Assembly (NCBI GenBank): GCA_030639955.1
Contig: DAOWKH010000060.1
Coordinates: 1-8,386, forward strand
Source of the DNA: Candidatus Omnitrophota bacterium
Lineage (GTDB): Bacteria > Omnitrophota > 4484-213
Direction: 5' to 3'
DNA: 8,386 nt
Every line of letters begins with the position of its first letter. Position 1 is the first letter of the stretch. The notes under the pieces were generated by a model that was not told where the DNA came from, did no database searches, and saw only the letters and a list, made by a program, of their open reading frames with translations. The translations under genes and the position numbers were made by a program. Shown here in pieces: positions 1 to 8,012 of the stretch.

Positions 1-574
1 CTATTTTATCGTCTTTAATTACCGGACCGCCACTGCTGCCGGGGTTAATTGCCGCATCAATCTGACAGGTCAATAAATAAGCACCGCTGTGGGTATAGTA
101 TTGATGTTCTACACGCGAAACAACCCCTTCGGTGATGCATAGTTCATCGCCACCCCTGGGAAAGCCATAAACAGCAACTTTGTCTCTCGTCTCTACTAAA
201 GAACCGATTTCTAATGGCTGGGCAGCAGCAAAAAAGCTGTCATCGGCAACCTTCAAAATAGCAAGGTCGCATTCATGGGCTACTGCTTCTACTTCAGCAG
301 TATATTTCTTTGCCTGCCCGGCCCGTTTTACCTGTATAAACATCTGGTCGCCAACCACATGGGCATTGCTCAAAATCCTTTTGCCGCTGATAATGCATCC
401 TGAGCCGGTGCGTCTCTCTTGACCAAGCATCTGCCAGGGCTTGCCGTAATTGTGTTCATTATATACGGTATATACCTTTACTATTGCTCCTTTTATATTT
501 TGTTGAGCATACAGCGGCGAAGTAATAAAACAACTTATAACTATCAGCAAAATTATCTTTGAAAATAATTTCAT
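1..574 (-). CDS. Secreted trypsin-like serine protease (HtrA/DegP-type S1C fold), 3' end beyond window
   Basis: Translating the minus strand from the ATG at 574 gives 191 residues open to the window edge, so the C-terminus is missing. Residues 1-23 form a signal peptide: MKLFSK, a hydrophobic stretch (IILLIVISCFI) and a probable cleavage after LYA23, which implies export to the periplasm or cell surface. The chymotrypsin-fold catalytic triad is complete: His72 in SNAHVV, Asp103 in CDLAILKV and Ser181 in NPGSSGGPV. This pattern is typical of HtrA/Deg-like proteases. Whether a PDZ domain follows cannot be seen. A good Shine-Dalgarno (AAGGAG, 584-589) precedes the ATG. The start overlaps the stop of the upstream nucleotidyltransferase gene by 4 bp (ATGA), suggesting translational coupling, although the two functions have no obvious link. 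Substrate unknown; the catalytic assignment is firm, the exact subfamily is not. Confidence 0.88.
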   Translation of the reverse strand, partial: MKLFSKIILLIVISCFITSPLYAQQNIKGAIVKVYTVYNEHNYGKPWQMLGQERRTGSGCIISGKRILSNAHVVGDQMFIQVKRAGQAKKYTAEVEAVAHECDLAILKVADDSFFAAAQPLEIGSLVETRDKVAVYGFPRGGDELCITEGVVSRVEHQYYTHSGAYLLTCQIDAAINPGSSGGPVIKDDKI

Positions 575-1326
575 TTTGGGTATCTCCTTACCGAAGGCCT
601 ACCGGTAGAAACAAGCTGACTAAAAACCTGCATTGGTTTTTTTTCCTGTAAAATCAGCTTTATCTCTTTCTCGAGCCGCTGAGGTTTTAATTCTTTTAAC
701 ATCCCTTTTTCTATCGCCTCTTTAATCAGTTTTTTTGTCTTTCTTTCTATGCGGAAATTATAACGCACAGCAAAGCGCATTGCCCTTAGGATACGGGTGG
801 GGTCATCAATAAAACTCAAATCGTGCAAAACCCTTATTCTTTTTTTTCTTAAGTCCTCTTTCCCCTTAAAAGGGTCGATTAGCAGTGTTTTGGTGCGGGG
901 TTTATGTAAACAAATTGCCATTGCGTTTATGGAAAAATCTCGCCGCTCTAAATCTTTGATAATGCTTGCAGGATTCACATCGGGCAGAGCCGCGGGCTTT
1001 TTATATCTCTCCTTACGGGCGTTGGCTACATCCATACGCATCTGTTTTCCTTTAAAGTTATAAAAGATAACCGCTGTGCCAAATCCGCGATGAATTTCTA
1101 TCTCGCCATTTAATGCGTTAGCCAAAGTCATGGCAAATTCAATCCCTTTCTTAAAATCCTTGCTCTCAACTACCAAATCAATATCCCAATTTTTAATCCC
1201 CAAAAGGAAATCACGCACAAATCCGCCCACCACAAAAATAGACAGACCCTGCTTGGCGGCTATCTTGGCGGCTAATTCTAAAATGTTTGAAATTGAGGAA
1301 GGGAAATGAAATTGCTCTTTTCTCAT
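571..1326 (-). CDS. Short tRNA nucleotidyltransferase / poly(A) polymerase family protein (head and neck only)
   Basis: This is a 251-residue class II nucleotidyltransferase, the family that adds CCA, CC or A to tRNA 3' ends (or poly(A) to RNA). Visible motifs are GGFVRD (34-39), the metal-binding pair D48/D50 in NWDIDLV, RRDFSINAMA (128-137), the nucleotide-recognition-like DDPTRILRAMRFAVRY (174-189) and a neck motif KPQRLEKEI (214-222). The DDPTRILRA form resembles A-adding or CBS-fused members more than classical CCA-adding enzymes, but specificity cannot be read from this. Family members are usually 400 residues or more. This one stops just after the neck, so the body and tail domains that hold the tRNA elbow are absent, and the last dozen residues (STGRPSVRRYPK) look unrelated to the family. 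It begins 28 nt after the RNase P RNA 3' end with no convincing Shine-Dalgarno, and overlaps the protease gene by ATGA. Confidence 0.85.
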   Translation of the reverse strand: MRKEQFHFPSSISNILELAAKIAAKQGLSIFVVGGFVRDFLLGIKNWDIDLVVESKDFKKGIEFAMTLANALNGEIEIHRGFGTAVIFYNFKGKQMRMDVANARKERYKKPAALPDVNPASIIKDLERRDFSINAMAICLHKPRTKTLLIDPFKGKEDLRKKRIRVLHDLSFIDDPTRILRAMRFAVRYNFRIERKTKKLIKEAIEKGMLKELKPQRLEKEIKLILQEKKPMQVFSQLVSTGRPSVRRYPK

Positions 1327-1346
1327 GGTAGGATAGGCCCTGAGCC

Positions 1347-1354
1347 AAAAAAAA
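1347..1354 (-). terminator. T-tract immediately after RNase P RNA
   Basis: Eight consecutive T residues on the minus strand follow directly after the P1 3' strand of rnpB. They could support termination or define the RNA 3' end. No separate local hairpin precedes them (P1 is a long-range stem), so a classical intrinsic terminator is not demonstrated, and the nucleotidyltransferase gene starts only about 20 nt further on. Confidence 0.3.
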
Positions 1355-1398
1355 GCAGATAATAAGCCGGATTCTGTATCTAAATGGTCATTTCTCTT

Positions 1399-1420
1399 AT
1401 TCCGATATTGCTATCGGAAT
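1399..1420 (-). repeat. Perfect 9-bp hairpin in the 3' half of rnpB
   Basis: ATTCCGATA and TATCGGAAT flank a 4-nt loop, giving a perfect 9-bp stem. It lies between the 3' strand of P2 and the helices around 1444-1464, where RNase P RNAs carry variable peripheral stems. The clean palindrome resembles a dispersed intergenic palindromic unit; whether it recurs elsewhere in the genome cannot be seen here. Confidence 0.6.
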
Positions 1421-1443
1421 TAAACGATTTACCCGAGATTTAT

Positions 1444-1464
1444 CCCCCGACATTACATCGGGGG
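1444..1464 (-). repeat. GC-rich 7-bp hairpin in rnpB
   Basis: CCCCCGA and TCGGGGG pair across a 7-nt loop, with one possible further wobble pair. It is one of the peripheral stems of the RNase P RNA 3' half. It is probably structural; I cannot assign its helix number with confidence. Confidence 0.6.
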
Positions 1465-1568
1465 GCGAAAATTGCCGTTTCGCGGGCTTGCGCCTCTTTA
1501 TCCCCTATTTAATCTTTCTCCGTATAGAGATTGCCGCGTTTCACCTCATCCCGACATAACGCTCGCCT

Positions 1569-1586
1569 CGCTTCGCGGGCGAAGCG
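1569..1586 (-). repeat. 8-bp perfect palindrome capping P12 of rnpB
   Basis: CGCTTCGC and GCGAAGCG are separated by only GG, forming a near-perfect hairpin inside the distal part of P12, whose basal stem is 1548-1555 with 1588-1595. P12 is known to be highly variable in bacterial RNase P RNAs. The unpaired strand ATAACGCTCGCCT (1556-1568) on one side and almost nothing on the other makes the palindrome look like an insertion into the stem. Confidence 0.55.
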
Positions 1587-1620
1587 GGTCGGGATTACTC
1601 GTCTCTGTGGCTCTTATCCT

Positions 1621-1647
1621 TCCCTCCGCCAGAGGCGGAGAGCGACC
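1621..1647 (-). repeat. 27-nt direct repeat, copy A (P9 of rnpB)
   Basis: These 27 bases are identical to 1691-1717, exactly 70 nt away. The core CTCCGCCAGAGGCGGAG (1624-1640) is a 7-bp hairpin with a 3-nt loop. Identity extends beyond the palindrome (TCC on one side and AGCGACC on the other). In the RNA this copy forms the helix after P8, i.e. P9. Confidence 0.85.
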
Positions 1648-1690
1648 TCCTGTTAGGAGATTATACTGGCAATTGGAGTCCGGACTTTCC

Positions 1691-1717
1691 TCCCTCCGCC
1701 AGAGGCGGAGAGCGACC
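1691..1717 (-). repeat. 27-nt direct repeat, copy B (P3 and part of P2 of rnpB)
   Basis: Identical to copy A. Here the hairpin core (1694-1710) forms P3, and the flanking GGTC (minus strand) is part of the 5' strand of P2, pairing with 1382-1385. P3 in many type A RNAs is longer and bulged; here it is a simple 7-bp hairpin. Confidence 0.85.
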
Positions 1718-1730
1718 ATTTATCTGCTTT

Positions 1731-1752
1731 CCAAATTCGCCGAAGGCGAATT

Positions 1753-1755
<3 letters not shown>
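1731..1755 (-). repeat. Perfect 11-bp hairpin between tRNA and rnpB, including the encoded CCA
   Basis: CCAAATTCGCC and GGCGAATTTGG are perfectly complementary around a 3-nt loop. The minus-strand left arm begins with the CC of the tRNA-encoded CCA end, so in the precursor the CA of the tRNA 3' terminus is base-paired in this hairpin. It fills the whole tRNA-rnpB spacer. It could slow 3' exonuclease trimming, mark an endonuclease site, or simply be an inserted palindromic repeat. There is no T-tract, so it is not a classical terminator. Confidence 0.8.
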
Positions 1756-3364
<1,609 letters not shown>

Positions 3365-3374
3365 TACTATCTCT

Positions 3375-3502
3375 AAATCCCAATGCCCAAATCCCAATGC
3401 CCAATCAAATCCCAATTCTTTAAATCCCAAGTAAGAAATAATAATATTGGGGTTTGGGATTTGGGGCTTGATTGGTCATTGGTCATTGGGGCTTGGGGTT
3501 TG
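3375..3502. repeat. Imperfect inverted repeat built of CCCAAT/CCCAAA units between dnaG and rpoD
   Basis: The left arm (3375-3430) is a run of AAATCCCAATGCCC-like units. The right arm (3447-3502) is TTGGGG/TTTGGG/TTGGTCATTGG units whose reverse complement lines up with the left arm over its whole 56-nt length with scattered mismatches. The 16-nt centre (3431-3446) is A/T-rich. The element can fold into a long imperfect hairpin. The dnaG stop (3476-3478) lies inside the right arm, so the last residues of primase (TQTPSPNDQ) are element-encoded. The rpoD start is 11 nt beyond the left arm. Repeats of this style occur in many uncultured bacterial genomes; no function is known to me. Confidence 0.75.
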
Positions 3503-5266
3503 AGTAATCAGCACCTTCTGGTATTCCTCTAACAATTGAGAAGCTAAGATTTCATCGTCCTTTTCCTCGGCAGATTTAATTCTTTTCTGCAAATCCAAAA
3601 GATTGGCTTCTCTTTTTTTTGTCTTTACCCTCTTGATACAGTCAGAAGCAATAGCTATTTTTTTATTAAGGTCACTATCTTCTTCTAATTGGTTAACAGA
3701 AGAGGAAACCAGAGAGTCCAAATTTTCTATCTTTTCCTTTCTTAATTTTTCTATCAAGTGATTTAGCGGAATTTTCTTATCCTGAGATAATAAAAATCTA
3801 ACTATTTTCCCAATAGATAAATTTCTAAACTCATCCGATTTTAAACTCTTTCTTGTCAATGAAACAATTTTTTCTTCTGTTAGCATCAATCCTAACAGAA
3901 TCTTTTCTTCCTTTTGCTCAGCAGAAACATTTGGTCTAAAAGGACTATCCTCCTTCTTTTTTTGCCTTCTTCTATTTAATGCATCAACCTTTTCTATTTC
4001 AAGATATAAGGACTCCTCACGGATGTTTAACTTTCTGGATAATCTTTTTATGTAAGCATCCCTTAAAACTGCATCTCCTATTTTGTAAAGGGAAGAAAGC
4101 ATCTCTTTGCTTATTTTTGCTAAATCCTCAGCTTTTTCTAAATCATATCTCTGGCAGAGAAAATTCAATTTATAGTCAAAAAAATCGTCCGCTTTCTTGA
4201 TTCTCTGAATAAATTTCTGTTTGCCCTCTTTTCTTATACAGTCATCAGGGTCTAAACCGACGGGCATCTCTACTACCCCCACGGGCATCTCTACTTCTAT
4301 AAATAATTCCAATCCCCTTGAACAGGCCTCCTGGCCGGCTTTATCGCCGTCATAAATAATAATACACTTTTCTGCATATCTTTTCAATATCCTTATTTGC
4401 TCGCGGGTTAGAGCTGTTCCTAAACAGGCGACTACATTGCAAATCCCAAACTGGACCAAGGCAAGCAGGTCTAAATACCCTTCTACAACAATAGCATCTT
4501 CTTTAATGAATTGTCGGGCAAAATTTAGCCCATAGAGATACCTGCTTTTATTAAATAAAACTGTCTGGGGAGAATTCACATATTTGGGCACCTGGTTGTC
4601 CAGGCGCCGACTGCCAAACCCTACTATTCTCCCTTGAGGATTAAATAAAGGAAAGATGAGTTTGTTGATAAATCTATCCAGACAAGTCCCATCTTCTCTT
4701 TTTATAGCCAGCCCTGCTTTAATCAAGAGCTCTTCTTTATAACCCCTTTTTTGAAGGTAATTCAACAGTCCATTTCCGAACGGGGCATAACCTATGCGAA
4801 ATTTAGAAATGAGCTCGCTGGTTATCTGCCGCTTTTTTAAATATTCACGGGCTGTTTTGCCTCCTTCTTTGTTTAAAAAATTTTGATAATAGGCAGTGGC
4901 TAGTTCATTCAGCTCATATAATTTAACGGTAATTTCGGAACTTTCTTTATCTGCAGCTTTTGTGTTTAGCCGCGAAATATCGACGCCTGTTTGTTTTGCC
5001 AGAATTTCTACTGCCTCCGGAAAGCTGACATTTTCCTGCTTCGTTAAGAAAGTAAAGACATTGCCACCCACCCCACAGCCAAAGCAGTGGAATATCTGCT
5101 TTTGGGGATTGACCATAAAAGAGGGGGTTTTCTCCTGATGAAAGGGACAGAGTGCTTTAAAAAGATTGCCGGCTTTTTTTAAAGGAAGGTAGCCCGAGAT
5201 TACTTCTACAATATCGGCTCTTTGCTGAATCTCTTCAATAATCTCTTCAGGGAAAAACATAAACAC
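3476..5266 (-). CDS. dnaG: DNA primase DnaG
   Basis: Primase makes the RNA primers for lagging-strand and restart synthesis, working with the replicative helicase. Length (596) matches the family. The N-terminal CHC2 zinc domain has C40 and H43 (CPFHQEKTPSF) and C61/C64 (HCFGCGVGGN). The RNA polymerase core (about 120-260) contains LDRFINKLIFPLFN and GFGSRRLD. The TOPRIM domain has the catalytic glutamate E262 in VVEGYLDLLAL, the metal-binding D306/D308 in YDGDKAGQEA, and GLDPDD (337-342). A C-terminal helicase-interaction region (about 430-590) is present but diverged. The longest start is GTG at 5266; the ATG at 5260 two codons later is about equally plausible, and neither has a strong Shine-Dalgarno. 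It starts about 9 nt after the cvpA stop, in the same operon. A 21-bp tandem duplication (4260-4295) encodes VEMPVGV-VEMPVGL before GLDPDD. The last nine or so residues come from the downstream repeat. Confidence 0.97.
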   Translation of the reverse strand: MFMFFPEEIIEEIQQRADIVEVISGYLPLKKAGNLFKALCPFHQEKTPSFMVNPQKQIFHCFGCGVGGNVFTFLTKQENVSFPEAVEILAKQTGVDISRLNTKAADKESSEITVKLYELNELATAYYQNFLNKEGGKTAREYLKKRQITSELISKFRIGYAPFGNGLLNYLQKRGYKEELLIKAGLAIKREDGTCLDRFINKLIFPLFNPQGRIVGFGSRRLDNQVPKYVNSPQTVLFNKSRYLYGLNFARQFIKEDAIVVEGYLDLLALVQFGICNVVACLGTALTREQIRILKRYAEKCIIIYDGDKAGQEACSRGLELFIEVEMPVGVVEMPVGLDPDDCIRKEGKQKFIQRIKKADDFFDYKLNFLCQRYDLEKAEDLAKISKEMLSSLYKIGDAVLRDAYIKRLSRKLNIREESLYLEIEKVDALNRRRQKKKEDSPFRPNVSAEQKEEKILLGLMLTEEKIVSLTRKSLKSDEFRNLSIGKIVRFLLSQDKKIPLNHLIEKLRKEKIENLDSLVSSSVNQLEEDSDLNKKIAIASDCIKRVKTKKREANLLDLQKRIKSAEEKDDEILASQLLEEYQKVLITQTPSPNDQ

Positions 5267-5275
5267 CCGCGCTAT

Positions 5276-5776
5276 TTAGTTTCCGCTAACTCTATCATCT
5301 TTGATTATTTCTGCCGAATTATTCCTGATTAATTGCCAAATCTTGTTCCCGTTATCTAAAAGATAAGGAGCAAACAAGGATTTGTCTTTAACCGCCGTGT
5401 TTAATGAAGAAAGGGGTAGAAAATTCAGAAAAAGGAGAGCAAAAAAAGCAATTATTGCCCCTTTTAATAGACCTATACACCCCCCTGCTATTCTCCTTGA
5501 AAAAGAAATTTCGTCTCTCTTTCTTACTTTCATTAATAGATTAAACAAGAAATAAACAGCTAAATAAATTAAAATAAACGAGAGAATATTAGAAATATTT
5601 ATTACCTTGGCCAGAAAGGGATAGCAAAAAAAAGAAATGGTTAAGCTGAAAATTAGTTTGAAGAAATTAGCGCATTCGCGGGCAAAGCCGTGCAGAACGC
5701 CTAAAACAACACCCCGCAAAAGCAGGATAATAATTAAAATATCTACCCAGTTTAGATTTTTTAACCAAGCCATCAT
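5276..5776 (-). CDS. cvpA: CvpA-family inner-membrane protein
   Basis: A 166-residue membrane protein of the CvpA family (named for colicin V production in E. coli, molecular role still unclear). The N-terminal signature NWVDILIIILLLRGVVLGVLHGF has the family's RG...G...GF spacing (R21, G22, G26, G30). A second conserved patch, RRIAGGCIGLLKGAI (94-108), is typical of the family's C-terminal transmembrane pair. About four hydrophobic segments are visible (roughly 11-29, 36-58, 62-82, 100-121), followed by a polar tail. It overlaps the end of pfkA by 4 bp (ATGA at 5773-5776), so it is probably translationally coupled, and is followed after 9 nt by dnaG. A second ATG directly after the first (5773) is an alternative start. 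Topology and function remain inferences from the family. Confidence 0.88.
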   Translation of the reverse strand: MMAWLKNLNWVDILIIILLLRGVVLGVLHGFARECANFFKLIFSLTISFFCYPFLAKVINISNILSFILIYLAVYFLFNLLMKVRKRDEISFSRRIAGGCIGLLKGAIIAFFALLFLNFLPLSSLNTAVKDKSLFAPYLLDNGNKIWQLIRNNSAEIIKDDRVSGN

Positions 5777-6753
5777 GTTGCCAAAATCCTAATTAACCCA
5801 TATATCTCTCTATCTAATCTATTCTTCTTCTTTCTCTCTTGAGCGCAGGCAGAGATAAAATCAACCAATTTCACTTTTTCGCCAACTATCCCTATCATCT
5901 TATCGCTCTCGCCTTTTAACAGCGCATTCACTGCCTCTGCCCCCAAACGGGAAGCCAGAATGCGATCCATTGCTGTCGGCGAACCTCCTCTCTGAATATG
6001 ACCCAGGGTTATTGAACGGGTCTCAAAGCCGGTAAGTTCCCCAATCAAGCAAGCGACATCCCTGCTGCCGGCAACCCCTTCAGAGACAACAATTATCCAG
6101 CTCACCTTGCCCCGTTTCCTTCCCTTCCTGATATCTTCGCACATCCTTTCAATATCATATTCTGTCTGGGGAACAAGCACATCCTCGGCCCCGCCGCTCA
6201 AGCCCACTCGCAGAGCGATATAACCCTCTTCTCTGCCCATCACCTCGACCACAAAAATCCGCTCCATACTGCTCACTGTATCCCTAATCTTATCAATCGC
6301 CTCTAAAGCAGTATTCACGGCTGTATCCGAACCGATAGAAAAATCAGTGCCCATAATATCGTTATCAATCGTTGCCGGCAGGCCAATTAGGGGAAAGTTA
6401 CACTCAATGGCTAAAAGATGCGCCCCGCGAAAAGAGCCACTGCCGCCAATAACAATTAAACCATTAATTCTATTCTTTTTCAACTGCTCAACTGCCTTCT
6501 TTCTTGCTTCTTTTTCAAAAAATTCCGAACAGCGGGCCGTCTTCAGGATTGTCCCTCCTCGGCCAATAATATTGCTCACGCTCCCTAATTGCATCGGAAC
6601 AAAATTGGCATCAATCAGCCCTTGGTAACCCTTTAGAACGCCAACTACCTCTAAACCATTGTAGATTCCACTGCGCACAACAGCTCGAATAGCCGCATTC
6701 ATCCCCGGGGCATCACCCCCGCTGGTCAACAATGCAATTTTGCGTATCTTCAT
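5773..6753 (-). CDS. pfkA: 6-phosphofructokinase
   Basis: A 326-residue enzyme of the PfkA family, phosphorylating fructose 6-phosphate to the 1,6-bisphosphate, the committed step of glycolysis. Visible family motifs are TSGGDAPGMNAAIRA (10-24), KTARCSEF with R74, the catalytic PATIDND (126-132, base D130), RIFVVEVMGRE (165-175, fructose 6-phosphate binding), E225 in VSEG and LGHIQRGGSPT (250-260). The glycine at 106 (E. coli G104) points to ATP rather than pyrophosphate as donor. One oddity: the usual GGDGS is GGSGS here (103-107), replacing the aspartate (E. coli D103) that helps bind Mg-ATP with Ser105. Length is normal for a bacterial allosteric-type enzyme. The ATG at 6753 overlaps the purA stop by 4 bp and its own stop overlaps cvpA by 4 bp, so the three genes are probably co-translated. 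Family assignment is secure, phosphoryl donor slightly less so. Confidence 0.95.
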   Translation of the reverse strand: MKIRKIALLTSGGDAPGMNAAIRAVVRSGIYNGLEVVGVLKGYQGLIDANFVPMQLGSVSNIIGRGGTILKTARCSEFFEKEARKKAVEQLKKNRINGLIVIGGSGSFRGAHLLAIECNFPLIGLPATIDNDIMGTDFSIGSDTAVNTALEAIDKIRDTVSSMERIFVVEVMGREEGYIALRVGLSGGAEDVLVPQTEYDIERMCEDIRKGRKRGKVSWIIVVSEGVAGSRDVACLIGELTGFETRSITLGHIQRGGSPTAMDRILASRLGAEAVNALLKGESDKMIGIVGEKVKLVDFISACAQERKKKNRLDREIYGLIRILAT

Positions 6754-8012
6754 CTAAAAATGGTCTGCTCTCGCTGAGAGCCAACCGAGATTATCTTAAT
6801 CTCAACCCCTAAAAGTTGCTCTATCTCATCAAGATATTTCCTGGCATTTCGGGGAAGGTCTTTGTATTGTTTAATATGAGAAATATCCTCCTGCCAACCC
6901 TGGCAGTTCTCATAGATAGGTCTGCACTGGGCTAAAACCTGGCTATCGGCAGGTAAATCTTTTAAAATTTTATCCTTATATCTATAAGCGGTGCAGATTT
7001 TAATCTCTCTGTATTTACTTAAAACATCCAATTTGGTAATAACAATAGTTTTTAGATTATTGACTCTTACTGCATGACGGGCAATCAGGGTATCAAACCA
7101 GCCACATCGCCTTGGGCGACCAGTGGTTGCTCCATATTCCTTTCCTATGCGTTGAAATTCTGCCATTAATTTGTCCGAAAACTGCCCCGGGAAGGGACCC
7201 TCGCCTACTCGTGTGGTATATGCCTTTGCTACACCGATTATTTCATCTATAGAGGTAGGCGCAATCCCTGCTCCTGCACAGGCGCCTCCGGCAATGGTAT
7301 TAGAAGAAGTAACATAAGGATAGGTGCCATAATCAATATCCAAAAGCGTCCCCTGGGCTCCCTCAAACAAGATATTTTTTTTCTCCGAAATTGCTCTATT
7401 CAAAACCGCTGAACAATCGCAGATATATCTCTTTAGCCGCTCACCAAATTTCTGATATTGTTCATAAATTTCAGTAAAAGAAAAACCCTTAAAACCATAA
7501 GCTTTAAAAATTTCGTTTTTCTCTTTTATGTTATTTTTCAATCTTTGTTTAAAATCCTTGCCATAGAGATCAATAAACCTTATTCCACAGCGGGAGACCT
7601 TGTCGGCATAGCAGGGACCAATACCCCGACCAGTAGTGCCAATCTTTAAGACCCCTTTCTGTTCTCTCAATTTATCCAATATGCGGTGATAGGGAAAAAT
7701 AAGGTGACAACGCTCGCTGAGCAACAGATTTCTATCTATCTCAATCCCTTTTTCTTTTAAATCTTCGATCTCCCCAATTAAAGCTTGCGGGTCAACAACC
7801 ACGCCATTGCCGATAATACACCTTTTATCCCGGCGCAGAATCCCGGAAGGGATCAGATGGAGAATAAACCTTCCTTGCGACAAGACAATTGTGTGCCCGG
7901 CATTATCTCCGCCCTGATAGCGAACAATAATGTCTGCCTTCTCGGACAAGATATCAATAATCTTGCCTTTACCTTCATCCCCCCACTGCATTCCGATAAC
8001 GATGGTAGTCAT
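6750..8012 (-). CDS. purA: Adenylosuccinate synthetase
   Basis: This enzyme joins IMP and aspartate with GTP hydrolysis to adenylosuccinate, the first step from IMP to AMP. The 420-residue length is typical. Motifs: GMQWGDEGKGK (7-17, catalytic D12 and P-loop-like glycines), GGDNAGHT (34-41, catalytic H40), IGTTGRGIGP (about 122-131), EGAQGTLLDIDYGTYPYVTS (IMP loop), GEGPFPG, the aspartate-binding loop ATTGRPRRCGWFD, the guanine-specifying TKLD, and the C-terminal SVGSQREQTI. The ATG at 8012 fits the N-terminal family sequence exactly. No Shine-Dalgarno is visible; the bases upstream are almost pure A/T and belong to an inverted repeat. It is the first gene of the purA-pfkA-cvpA-dnaG run. The coupling of a nucleotide-synthesis gene to glycolysis and replication genes is co-expression only as far as the sequence shows. 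Confidence 0.97.
   Translation of the reverse strand: MTTIVIGMQWGDEGKGKIIDILSEKADIIVRYQGGDNAGHTIVLSQGRFILHLIPSGILRRDKRCIIGNGVVVDPQALIGEIEDLKEKGIEIDRNLLLSERCHLIFPYHRILDKLREQKGVLKIGTTGRGIGPCYADKVSRCGIRFIDLYGKDFKQRLKNNIKEKNEIFKAYGFKGFSFTEIYEQYQKFGERLKRYICDCSAVLNRAISEKKNILFEGAQGTLLDIDYGTYPYVTSSNTIAGGACAGAGIAPTSIDEIIGVAKAYTTRVGEGPFPGQFSDKLMAEFQRIGKEYGATTGRPRRCGWFDTLIARHAVRVNNLKTIVITKLDVLSKYREIKICTAYRYKDKILKDLPADSQVLAQCRPIYENCQGWQEDISHIKQYKDLPRNARKYLDEIEQLLGVEIKIISVGSQREQTIFR

Larger units (their letters stand above)
1355..1727 (-). ncRNA. rnpB: RNase P RNA (bacterial type A)
   Basis: This is the catalytic RNA of ribonuclease P, which removes 5' leaders from tRNA precursors. The 5' universal motif GAGGAAAGTCCGGACTCC is at 1692-1675 and the 3' motif ATACAGAATCCGGCTTAT at 1379-1362; together they form the P4 core. 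The A at the usual G of GGGCTCC is matched by a T at the usual C of ACCCGG, a compensatory pair that argues for a working RNA. P1 pairs GCAGATAA (1727-1720) with TTATCTGC (1362-1355). P2 pairs 1719-1712 with 1389-1382. P3 is the simple hairpin at 1694-1710, P8 CTCCTAACAGGAG (1659-1647), P9 the hairpin at 1624-1640, and P12 the stem 1548-1555/1588-1595. The conserved GGTGAAACGCGGCAAT is near 1546-1531. The length of about 373 nt is normal. It lies 25 nt downstream of a tRNA on the same strand. Exact ends are inferred from P1. Confidence 0.95.

Noticed and set aside
180..422. Plus-strand 80-codon open frame at the left
   Set aside because: It is the reverse strand of the serine protease, whose catalytic triad is intact on the minus strand.
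599..608. CTACCGGTAG palindrome as an operator
   Set aside because: It lies inside the coding sequence of the nucleotidyltransferase and is only 10 bp; a regulatory role is not supported, though it may mark a rearrangement point.
1621..1717. Two identical 27-nt repeats as a possible CRISPR array
   Set aside because: Only two copies, located within the conserved fold of RNase P RNA, with the 43-nt gap containing the universal P4 motif, and no cas genes nearby.
3365..3430. Longer RpoD start at the ATG at 3430
   Set aside because: The extra 22 residues are translated inverted repeat (low-complexity GF/W-rich sequence) and precede the natural family-like N-terminus MKQYYLKK.
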